A stretch of 16,082 nucleotides of DNA from Prevotella sp. CAG:924 (lineage in GTDB: Bacteria; Bacteroidota; Bacteroidia; Bacteroidales; Bacteroidaceae), in assembly GCA_000431975.1 (NCBI GenBank), contig HF988543.1:1-16082 (forward strand), written 5' to 3'. Position numbers and translations under genes: made by a program. Positions 1 to 5,840 of the stretch are shown here, piece after piece (the stretch's first letter is position 1; each line of letters begins with the position of its first letter). The notes under the pieces are model-generated. The model had not been told where the DNA came from. It worked only from the letters and a program-made list of their open reading frames with translations, and did no database searches.

Positions 1-74
1 CTATAAATTTGCACTTGCTGCTTGAATTCGCCCAGTCTAGCCAAATTAAGGAAAGTTAACAGACTACCCTCAAA

Positions 75-189
75 AAGTAGTATATGGCTACTTGGGCAAG
101 TAGCATAATATTCAATGCCCAAGTAGCATAATATTCAATGCCTAAGTAGCATATGGCTACTTTGCCAAGTAATATATATTCCTCTAAAT
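75..189. repeat. 23-bp tandem repeat array, four clear units plus one degenerate, in ABBA order
   Basis: Units start at 75, 98, 121 and 144, exactly 23 bp apart, each opening with AAGTAG; a fifth, degenerate unit opens AAGTAA at 167. Units 2 and 3 differ only at their last base and carry ATAATATTCAATGCC. Units 1 and 4 instead carry ATATGGCTACTT, so each is itself a dyad (in unit 4, AAGTAGC-ATATG-GCTACTT, 144-162). Across the unit 1/2 junction there is a second dyad, GCTACTTG-GG-CAAGTAGC (87-104). GGGC (94-97) and GCCC (117-120) bracket unit 2. There are no spacers, so this is not a CRISPR. It could be a multimeric protein-binding array or simply an intergenic satellite; its function is unknown. 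Confidence 0.85.
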
Positions 190-531
190 GGGCATTATTT
201 CGGGGTTTATGGCAGTTATGGGAGGAAATGATTTAAGTTCGTCAATTTTGGCAAAGGATCGAGATCTTTATTAGGATGGTCTTAAGTTGCCGGTAAATGG
301 TCTTGGCCTTCTGCAAGTACACGGCTTTTAATTGTAAATAAAAATACAATTTCGATATTGCAGTTTTTTATTGAATGCCGGTTGTATGATGCACAGCAGA
401 GAAGTAGAATGAGTTAATATAAGGTATAGAGAAATATAACGTATGGATTCAAGGATGAATGCTGTTTTGGACTATGGCTGTCTGCGCTACATGACTGCTG
501 TATCGCTTAAATCGTCGGACTAAACAAAAAG

Positions 532-557
532 TTGTGATTTATATGTCACAAATGTGA
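532..557. promoter_or_regulatory. Cluster of three alternating TGTGA/TCACA half-sites
   Basis: TTGTGA at 532-537 and TCACAA at 546-551 form a perfect dyad with an 8-bp spacer. The same TCACA forms a second dyad with TGTGA at 553-557 (spacer AA). TGTGA is the half-site of CRP/FNR-family regulators, but the usual spacing is 6 bp, so this is not a standard site. It lies 50-75 bp before the chosen start of the lipoprotein gene, a position compatible with either regulation or a 5' leader hairpin. Confidence 0.35.
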
Positions 558-606
558 TAATGCTGCGTATTACAGATAAATGCTGAACGAAATTAAAACA
601 CATATT

Positions 607-1728
607 ATGAAAATAAAAGCATTGGTCGTTTTTGCTATGGCATTCTATATGATGTCATGCAGTAGTATCGGTAGGAGTACAACGGATAACTATACGATAA
701 CTGTGTCCGGTCAGACGGACAACAGTGAGGTGGAAAAAACACTGAATCTTAGTAATTTCAGTGGAATAGAATCGGATGTGGCAGTGGATATACACTACAC
801 GCCGGGTGCGAAATACAATGTGAAGGTGCGGGCAAAACGGGAAGTACTCGACAAAATCAATATATCGGAGAATGGTTCTGTCCTCATGCTGAAAAGAAAA
901 AAAGGTGAGGGCTATGCCAATTCAAATGTCGTGTGCAAGATGGTAAATGGCGTGACCTTTTATTCAGGTAACACCGCACAGAAGAAAGTAACGTTGTATG
1001 TTACAGCTCCTGAGATCAACGTGCTGGAGAACAGTGGTGGTGACATGCAGTTTCACACGAAAGTATTCAATAGTGATGGCCTTCGTATAAGCAATAATGG
1101 AGCATTTAAACTGAATGCAGAGAGCCTGAAATGCACGGATGGGGACGGGCTGGATATCGTCAACCTTGGAAGTCTGACTTTAGAGGTGCCAACGGTGGAT
1201 GCTACATGGTTATCATTGGACAATACAGGCTCTATGCTGTTCAATAGCAGCGATATAATTGGTTCGCTGAAAATGAAGAATGCAGGTCAGCTGACGTTCT
1301 CAGGTCATGTGAAGGGGACTACTGTCGAGCTAAACAACAGTGGTATGTGTCAAGTCAACAGCACGTTCGACTTGACGGACAGTTACACGTGCAAGACCAG
1401 CGGGCTGTCAAACAACGATGGTGATGTGACGGCTCGGACAATCAGCATATTCAACTCTGGACAGGAACAAAGAAAGGGCACACTGAAAGCTGATAGGCTG
1501 ACAATAGATGTGGATGGAAACAGTCAGTATGCCATGAGTTTTATCGGTGATGATGCAAAGCTTTATTGCAGTGGCGGTGGTAATTTTAATTTTGCGCTCA
1601 ACTGTCAAAGCATTGACTTGAATTCGGACGGATACATCAATGTGTCACTTTCAGGAACGGCAGACAAGACTTCGTTTGAAGGATCGGGTATATCTCATTT
1701 GAATACATCAAAGTTGAACAAGTTCTGA
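607..1728 (+). CDS. DUF2807 (GIN-type) putative surface or periplasmic lipoprotein
   Basis: A predicted lipoprotein of 373 aa. The start at 607 is preferred over the in-frame ATG at 580 because it gives a clean type II signal peptide: basic MKIK, a hydrophobic stretch, then a lipobox ending YMMSC with the lipidated Cys at residue 18. The opening of the mature domain (LNLSNFSGIES followed by a VDIHY strand, about residues 46-65) is typical of the DUF2807 'auto-transporter adhesin, head GIN' family. The rest is a run of short strands with repeated NNSG/NSG/DGDG turns, as in a right-handed beta-helix or stacked-sheet fold. DUF2807 proteins are common in Bacteroidetes and have no established biochemical role. 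The gene stands alone between two gene-free stretches. The family call is by pattern recognition; the function is unknown. Confidence 0.85.
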   Translation: MKIKALVVFAMAFYMMSCSSIGRSTTDNYTITVSGQTDNSEVEKTLNLSNFSGIESDVAVDIHYTPGAKYNVKVRAKREVLDKINISENGSVLMLKRKKGEGYANSNVVCKMVNGVTFYSGNTAQKKVTLYVTAPEINVLENSGGDMQFHTKVFNSDGLRISNNGAFKLNAESLKCTDGDGLDIVNLGSLTLEVPTVDATWLSLDNTGSMLFNSSDIIGSLKMKNAGQLTFSGHVKGTTVELNNSGMCQVNSTFDLTDSYTCKTSGLSNNDGDVTARTISIFNSGQEQRKGTLKADRLTIDVDGNSQYAMSFIGDDAKLYCSGGGNFNFALNCQSIDLNSDGYINVSLSGTADKTSFEGSGISHLNTSKLNKF

Positions 1729-1753
1729 CCTTTTTCTTGACAACGTGTGACAG

Positions 1754-1797
1754 TCTGTAATGAGAGGATATCTTACAGAGTTGGGTAAGATCCCAAC
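1754..1797 (+). other. Two back-to-back hairpins downstream of the lipoprotein gene
   Basis: TCTGTAA (1754-1760) pairs with TTACAGA (1773-1779) around a 12-nt loop. The next base starts a second perfect hairpin, GTTGGG (1780-1785) with CCCAAC (1792-1797) around TAAGAT. No U-tract follows, so neither is a good intrinsic terminator. They could stabilise the 3' end of the lipoprotein mRNA. Confidence 0.35.
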
Positions 1798-1942
1798 CGG
1801 CAACAGAGTATCTGGATTTTTACATGATTCCGCCTTGCAAGGGTGGGCATTCGAGTCGGGTGAGTCTGTAGTATGGATGGAGTCGGGTGTGTCAAAACTA
1901 AAATGACTGCTCCCATAAATTACAGATTGTAATTATTAATAA

Positions 1943-1990
1943 AAAGGGTCGTGTCATTACGCAATATAGAGTTTGGCACGACCCTTTCTT
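1943..1990 (+). terminator. Rho-independent-type terminator
   Basis: AAAGGGTCGTG (1943-1953) pairs perfectly with CACGACCCTTT (1977-1987). One G-U pair and one more Watson-Crick pair extend the stem inward to 13 bp. A T-rich tail (CTTTTATCTTTTA) follows on the plus strand, and the A-run before the stem would give a U-tract on the minus strand. It lies about 215 bp after the lipoprotein stop, so that mRNA would carry a long 3' UTR unless another transcript ends here. Confidence 0.75.
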
Positions 1991-2263
1991 TTATCTTTTA
2001 GGATGCTTACATTAAAATTATCAGTTTATTTTTTCAGGAAAAGAGTTTTGACACACTCTCTTTGCAATTCATAGAGCGTTTTCATCAAAGATCATAAGAA
2101 AGGACAGATTCATCTGTCAGCCTTACGCAGGATATGATTTTTGGTATACAAATAAGACTATAATTTTAAGTGCGTTTGGATGATGGTAAAGGAGTATGTT
2201 GACAAGGAGGATACGCAGTAGTGTCGGTTTAAAGAAAACGGCAAATAGGAATTCTCCTAATAG

Positions 2264-2312
2264 AAACAGCCATGCAGAGTCATACAAGGAGCTTTGTATG
2301 GCTGTTTTCATT
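2264..2312 (+). terminator. Terminator-like hairpin before the DUF1847 gene
   Basis: AAACAGCCAT (2264-2273) pairs with ATGGCTGTTT (2298-2307), followed by TTCATTTT. Inside it, CATACAA (2281-2287) can pair with TTGTATG (2294-2300), sharing a few bases with the outer stem, so two overlapping folds are possible. The stem plus T-rich tail on the plus strand suggests the end of a transcript from the gene-free region. Confidence 0.6.
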
Positions 2313-2441
2313 TTATGGAAATAGATTAAGCTCCGTGCGGTTGCCTGAAAGGAGGCTTGTCAGTCTGCTCCACTTGAATGGCTGGTAGGGCTTTGGATAG
2401 GAAAGTTATCGTTGGGTGTATGATTTTTATAAAAAGCTTTG

Positions 2442-2449
2442 TACTTTTG
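2442..2449 (+). promoter_or_regulatory. Candidate -7 element of the DUF1847 gene
   Basis: TACTTTTG fits the Bacteroidetes TAnnTTTG -7 consensus and is followed by CA, giving the TTTGCA extension shared by other promoters in this window. It sits 63 bp before the start codon. No clear -33 TTG is present at the usual distance; GTTGG at 2411-2415 is somewhat too far. Confidence 0.5.
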
Positions 2450-2512
2450 CATTTGCTATTGCAATACGAAAGGTAAAGTGATGGCATAAGTATAAAATAG
2501 GGTTTATAGGAC

Positions 2513-3154
2513 ATGGATAAAGAAATGAAGCACAGCTGTACTGATTGTGGTACACAGAACTGTAAATACAAGGACCGTACTTATCCTGATTTCTGCCTGA
2601 CCACCCATATAAAGGAGGCTGACAGAGAATGGGTATTAGAGCGTTATGAGGAGGGTGACAACAAGCGTGTGATGGTAGCCAGTGCCGAGGTGGAGTATGA
2701 GGGCTACTGCCAATGGACGCGCGTACAGGAGATAATGGAGTTTGCGCATAAGATCCGCGCCCACCGTATAGGCATAGCCAATTGCATAGGACTAATTAAT
2801 GAGGCGCGCATATTTGCGCGTATCTTACGCGCCAACGGCTTTGAGCCTTATTCCGTGATATGCAAGGTGGAAGGACGTCGTAAGACCTCAATGGGGATAC
2901 CTGCGGAATGTGAGTCCATAGGAGCCGCCATGTGCAATCCGATTATGCAGGCGCGTCTTCTCAATGAGGCAAAAACGGATCTTAATGTGGTGATAGGCTT
3001 GTGTGTGGGACATGACAGCTTGTTTTACAAATATTCCGACGCATACGTAACGACTCTGGTCACCAAAGACCGGGTGACAGGCAATAATCCTGCTGCCGCT
3101 CTTTATACAGCCAACTCGTATTATAAGAAGAAGTTCTTTAAGGACGAGAAATAG
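2513..3154 (+). CDS. DUF1847 family cysteine-rich, putative metal-binding protein
   Basis: A cytoplasmic protein of 213 aa with no signal peptide or membrane segment. The N-terminus has four cysteines in a zinc-finger-like arrangement (Cys9, Cys12, Cys17, Cys28; HSCTDCGTQNC then PDFC). Further conserved-looking cysteines follow in short motifs such as ANCIGL, VICKVEG, PAECESIGAAMCNP and IGLCVGHDSLF. This pattern matches the DUF1847 'metal-binding' family found in anaerobes. The C-terminal part (VVIGLCVGHDSLFYKYS, then VTGNNPAAALY) is the usual family signature. A second ATG at codon 5 would also leave the Cys cluster intact. It is probably a monocistronic gene, with a terminator-like hairpin and a convergent GH16 gene downstream. 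The biochemical role is unknown; metal or Fe-S binding is inferred from the cysteines. Confidence 0.85.
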   Translation: MDKEMKHSCTDCGTQNCKYKDRTYPDFCLTTHIKEADREWVLERYEEGDNKRVMVASAEVEYEGYCQWTRVQEIMEFAHKIRAHRIGIANCIGLINEARIFARILRANGFEPYSVICKVEGRRKTSMGIPAECESIGAAMCNPIMQARLLNEAKTDLNVVIGLCVGHDSLFYKYSDAYVTTLVTKDRVTGNNPAAALYTANSYYKKKFFKDEK

Positions 3155-3290
3155 GAATGGTGATGCGGGATGGGATTTGATTCCCCATAGTTGCCAGCGA
3201 CAGGTTCGTTACATGGAAATGGGGCTGTCTTTGAAAGTCATCGTGCAGGGGGATTGGCATGCCTCTTCGGTCTTGAGTTTACGCACTGAA

Positions 3291-3317
3291 GATCCGGGTC
3301 GTTCTGCTGCCCGGATC
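3291..3317. terminator. Hairpin between convergent DUF1847 and GH16 genes
   Basis: GATCCGGG (3291-3298) and CCCGGATC (3310-3317) form a perfect GC-rich 8-bp stem with an 11-nt loop, midway between two convergent stop codons. The following T-run (ATGTTTC) is weak, so bidirectional termination is likely but not certain. Confidence 0.5.
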
Positions 3318-3340
3318 ATGTTTCGATGAAGAGCTACTTG

Positions 3341-4114
3341 TCATTTAAGCTCGTAGAACTTTACCCAGTCAATCTCCATCATCACCGGGTAATCCTTGGG
3401 ATCGGCCTTGCCTACCCAGCTCCCTTCTATCTGCATGTCGATGAGCAGGTAATAAGGAGTGCCGAAAGGATATTGTCCTTTCTTCTCGGTTTGAATCTTT
3501 GGATAGGTAAACGTCCGCTTCCCGTTGATGGCAAACACCAGACTGTCGGGTAGGATCTCCACGGAATAGATATTATAGTCATCGGGATCGATCTCGCCCG
3601 TGGCGCCATGCTGAGGGTTGTCCTCCTCTTTCAGAACGTATGTATAGTAGGAATGTACTGTCTGATAGGCGATGGTATCATGATTGAGTCTTTCCATGAT
3701 ATCGATCTCACCGCCGTCGGGCCATCTGCCTTCTTCGGGCAGCATCCATATTGCCGGCCATTCACCTTTGGCACCATGCAGTCGTGCTTTCACCTCCACC
3801 TTTCCATAGGTGAGTGTTTTCTTGCCTTTGGTGTATATTCCTCCGGTGATATAGCGTGCGGTATCTTCAGGTAGGATGCCTTCGTTCACCCTTCCATAGA
3901 GAATCATTTTTCCTTTTTTCGTGTCATATAGGCTCTCGTGATCGGACATGTGTCTGTTCCAGTCGGATGTGCCACGGGGAATCTTGCTCCAAGAGGTGGT
4001 ATCCATCTTGGAACCCTTGAAGTTTTCTACCCATACCTTGCGGTATTGTTGCGCGTGTATGGTAAGTGAGATAGTCGTGAGGAATAATGCGGAGATAAGT
4101 CGTGACAGTTTCAT
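3341..4114 (-). CDS. Secreted GH16 endo-beta-1,3(4)-glucanase (laminarinase-type)
   Basis: A glycoside hydrolase of 257 aa consisting of a signal peptide plus one GH16 jelly-roll domain. The frame is open further upstream, but the ATG at 4114 is chosen because it starts a good signal peptide (MKLSRLISALFLTT, ending near HAQ at residues 20-22) and follows the promoter. The catalytic motif GEIDIMER gives Glu136 as nucleophile, Asp138 as helper and Glu141 as acid/base. The extra Met in EIDIME is the beta-bulge form seen in laminarinases rather than the EIDIEF form of classical lichenases. GEWPAIWMLP (residues 118-126) and WPDGG just before the motif also fit. The likely reaction is endo-hydrolysis of beta-1,3- or mixed-linkage glucans outside the inner membrane. 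No binding module, lipobox or SusC/SusD neighbour is present, so export beyond the periplasm is not assured. Exact specificity cannot be read from the sequence. Confidence 0.92.
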   Translation of the reverse strand: MKLSRLISALFLTTISLTIHAQQYRKVWVENFKGSKMDTTSWSKIPRGTSDWNRHMSDHESLYDTKKGKMILYGRVNEGILPEDTARYITGGIYTKGKKTLTYGKVEVKARLHGAKGEWPAIWMLPEEGRWPDGGEIDIMERLNHDTIAYQTVHSYYTYVLKEEDNPQHGATGEIDPDDYNIYSVEILPDSLVFAINGKRTFTYPKIQTEKKGQYPFGTPYYLLIDMQIEGSWVGKADPKDYPVMMEIDWVKFYELK

Positions 4115-4137
4115 ATCTTTAATATTTATACTGGTTG

Positions 4138-4145
4138 CAAAGTTA
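4138..4145 (-). promoter_or_regulatory. Candidate -7 element of the GH16 gene
   Basis: On the minus strand TAACTTTG matches TAnnTTTG and continues CAACC. It lies about 24 bp before the GH16 start codon. A TTG for the -33 element occurs on the minus strand at 4172-4170, slightly further than ideal. The same TAACTTTGCAACC string recurs before the DUF3078 gene. Confidence 0.6.
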
Positions 4146-4192
4146 ATAAAATCATAGGAATGACTAGGGCAAGGAGAACATTTTATATTCAT

Positions 4193-4237
4193 ATATCGTT
4201 CCGGCATCGACTGGTGTGAAGGATACAAGAACGATAT
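4193..4237. promoter_or_regulatory. Inverted repeat in the GH16/dcuB divergent region
   Basis: ATATCGTTC (4193-4201) and GAACGATAT (4229-4237) are perfect 9-bp arms 27 nt apart. They lie just upstream of the GH16 -33 region and about 150-200 bp before the dcuB start. Both outer ends are AT-rich. This could be an operator bound by two dimers, a loop site, or a leader hairpin if transcription toward dcuB starts upstream. Confidence 0.4.
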
Positions 4238-4267
4238 GGACAGAGAAAATAGTGTTGTTTCGTAATA

Positions 4268-4280
4268 TACAAGTCTTGTA
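4268..4280. promoter_or_regulatory. Short perfect palindrome upstream of dcuB
   Basis: TACAAG-T-CTTGTA is a 13-bp palindrome with a single central base, about 110 bp before the dcuB start codon. Its size suits a dimeric regulator. No clear TAnnTTTG promoter was found for dcuB; TAATTTAG at 4316-4323 is a near match, but its nearest TTTG is only 12 bp upstream. Confidence 0.35.
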
Positions 4281-4390
4281 CTGAAAAACATAAATCCGAT
4301 TTGTCGGTTTTATCGTAATTTAGCCATTGGAAACACGAAAAATAATCTTTGTTTGACAATCCTTGCTTTAACCCTAAAATAAGAAAAGAC

Positions 4391-5707
4391 ATGGTGACAT
4401 TAATGATACTGGAATTGGCCGTTGTCCTGGCTATGATCTTTATCGGTGCACGCGTGGGAGGCATCGGTCTGGGTATTTATGGTATGCTCGGCGTCTTTAT
4501 TCTTGTCTATGTGTTTGGTCTTACTCCCGGCAGCGCCCCTATTGATGTGATGATGATCATCGTAGCTGTGATCTGTGCTTCGGCGGCGTTGCAGGCCACG
4601 GGTGGCTTGGATTATCTGGTCGGGGTAGCAGCCAAGTTCCTTAAACAACACCCCAGCCATATCACTTATTATGGTCCCCTCTGCACATGGTTTTTCTGTC
4701 TGCTGGCCGGAACGGCACACACTTCCTACTCTCTCCTCCCTATCATCAGCGAGATCGCTCAGGCCAACGGCACGCGTCCGGAGCGTCCCATGAGTCTGGC
4801 GACGATCTCTGCCTCGTTGGGCATCACGGGCAGTCCGGTGTCGGCGGCTACGGTAGCCATCATCTCAGACGAGTTGCTGGGACCGAAAGGCATAGAGCTG
4901 GGTACGGTGCTGCTGATCTGCATCCCTTCCAGTCTGATAGCCATTCTGGTGGCTGCTTTCATTGAGAACTTCGTGGGTCGGGAGCTTAAGGATGATCCTG
5001 AATACCAGCGTCGTGTGCGTGAGGGAATCATCAATCCTGAGGAGGATCGCCGGCGTGTAGAGGCGTTCGAGACTCATCCTGATCCCCGTGCACGCCGTTC
5101 GGTGTGGGTGTTTCTGCTGGGTGTGGCGCTGGTTGTACTGTTCGGCAGCATGCCGTCGTTACGTCCTGAGGGAGTGACGATGAGCGAGACCATCGAGATG
5201 CTGATGATGGCGGACGCTGTCTTTATTCTTCTTGTCGGTCGCGGCGATGTGAACAAAGTCACTTCAGGATCGGTATTTTCTGCCGGTATGAGTGCCGTGG
5301 TAGGTATCTTCGGCGTGGCCTGGATGGGGTCCACCTTCTATGTGGGCAACGAGACAATGATCAATAACGCCCTTTCTGGCATGGTGCAGTATGCGCCGTT
5401 CCTTTTTGCCATCGCCCTTTTCGTGATGAGCATCATGCTTTTCTCGCAAGCTGCTACGGTAATGACACTTTATCCGGTAGGTATCGCCCTCGGCATCTCT
5501 CCGCTGCTGCTGATCGCCATGTTCCCCGCAGTCAACGGCTATTTCTTTTTCCCCAACTATCCCACAGAGGTGGCGGCACTGGAGTTCGACCGCTCGGGCA
5601 CCACACACGTGGGCAAGTATGTGATCAACCACTCTTTCCAGCTGCCCGGCTTTGTCACCACTATTGTGGCGGTGGCCCTGGCTTATGTCATAACGCTGTT
5701 CCTTTAA
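4391..5707 (+). CDS. dcuB: Anaerobic C4-dicarboxylate transporter, DcuA/DcuB family
   Basis: An inner-membrane carrier of 438 aa, close to the roughly 440 aa of E. coli DcuA/DcuB. The start at 4391 follows an A-rich leader (AAGAAAAGAC) and begins directly with the first membrane helix (MILELAVVLAMIFIGARVGG); the frame is open 14 codons further up, but that extension looks untranslated. Family features include the GIGLGIYGMLGV helix, ATGGLDYLV, GTAHTSYSLLPII and SLGITGSPVSAATVA in the N-terminal half. A charged cytoplasmic segment (about residues 200-235, EDRRRVEAFETHPD) splits the two helical halves. The last helices carry FPNYPTEVAALEFD. Dcu carriers exchange fumarate, malate or aspartate for succinate during anaerobic fumarate respiration. 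The neighbouring periplasmic asparaginase suggests that aspartate is a main substrate here. DcuA and DcuB are hard to tell apart by eye; the symbol denotes the family. Confidence 0.93.
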   Translation: MVTLMILELAVVLAMIFIGARVGGIGLGIYGMLGVFILVYVFGLTPGSAPIDVMMIIVAVICASAALQATGGLDYLVGVAAKFLKQHPSHITYYGPLCTWFFCLLAGTAHTSYSLLPIISEIAQANGTRPERPMSLATISASLGITGSPVSAATVAIISDELLGPKGIELGTVLLICIPSSLIAILVAAFIENFVGRELKDDPEYQRRVREGIINPEEDRRRVEAFETHPDPRARRSVWVFLLGVALVVLFGSMPSLRPEGVTMSETIEMLMMADAVFILLVGRGDVNKVTSGSVFSAGMSAVVGIFGVAWMGSTFYVGNETMINNALSGMVQYAPFLFAIALFVMSIMLFSQAATVMTLYPVGIALGISPLLLIAMFPAVNGYFFFPNYPTEVAALEFDRSGTTHVGKYVINHSFQLPGFVTTIVAVALAYVITLFL

Positions 5708-5801
5708 ATCTCCGAAGGGATGCTGCAGAAAGAATGATGACTGATGTTAGCCTTGGGCGGCATCCACGGAGGAGCCGGCGGCCGGTAGCTGGAGATTTTT
5801 T
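5706..5801 (+). terminator. Structured dcuB-ansB spacer ending in a U-tract
   Basis: The 133-bp spacer can fold into a closed multi-branch structure. AAATCTCC (5706-5713, starting inside the stop codon) pairs with GGAGATTT (5791-5798). Inside it, GGATGCTGC (5718-5726) pairs with GCGGCATCC (5757-5765) with one G-U. A GC-rich segment CCGGCGGCCGG (5775-5785) can form a small third stem. The closing stem runs straight into TTTTTT (5796-5801). This could be a terminator or attenuator lowering expression of ansB relative to dcuB, or a processing element. The fold was made by hand and not energy-tested. Confidence 0.4.
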
Positions 5802-5840
5802 CAAATGACTAATATTGTTAACTTATAATCTTTAAACACT

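Larger units (their letters stand above)
1..606. other. Gene-free AT-rich region upstream of the DUF2807 lipoprotein
   Basis: No credible coding sequence is visible on either strand. The stretch holds the 23-bp repeat array (75-189), a weak AT-rich hairpin (AATTGTA at 330-336 with TACAATT at 345-351) and the TGTGA half-site cluster at 532-557. A TAAATTTG matching the Bacteroidetes -7 consensus lies at 4-11, but its -33 partner would fall outside the window. A 26-codon ATG frame at 443-523 exists but has no support. Base composition is more AT-rich than the gene block from 4391 onward. Confidence 0.6.
1729..2512. other. Gene-free region with hairpins and two terminators
   Basis: This 784-bp stretch holds no convincing gene. 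It contains a T-rich tract right after the lipoprotein stop, two adjacent hairpins (1754-1797), a strong terminator (1943-1990), a second terminator-like hairpin (2264-2312) and the promoter of the next gene near 2442. The direct repeat GAGTCGGGTG occurs at 1853-1862 and 1880-1889. The DNA between the two terminators (about 1991-2263) is AT-rich; it could hold a small RNA or a decayed gene, but nothing recognisable remains. Confidence 0.55.

Noticed and set aside
75..189. Possible CRISPR array
   Set aside because: Units are directly abutting 23-mers with no variable spacers and no cas gene nearby.
443..523. 26-codon frame upstream of the lipoprotein
   Set aside because: It is too short to judge, has no ribosome binding site or family match, and could be chance.
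1853..1889. Direct repeat GAGTCGGGTG, two copies 27 bp apart
   Set aside because: It is too short and isolated to support an attachment site or target-site duplication; no mobile gene lies nearby.
2123..2311. Minus-strand frame of 62 codons
   Set aside because: Its start lies within a terminator-like stem, and no motif or usable promoter supports it.
2326..2400. Possible riboswitch-like leader before the DUF1847 gene
   Set aside because: GCCTGAAAGGAGGC gives only a 4-bp stem, no known riboswitch core is visible, and it lies upstream of the likely promoter at 2442.
2326..2571. Minus-strand frame of 81 codons overlapping the start of the DUF1847 gene
   Set aside because: It covers the promoter and Cys-cluster codons of a clear gene and has no family resemblance.
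3341..4114. A polysaccharide utilisation locus around GH16 or GH43
   Set aside because: No SusC, SusD, hybrid two-component sensor or ECF sigma gene is present within the window.
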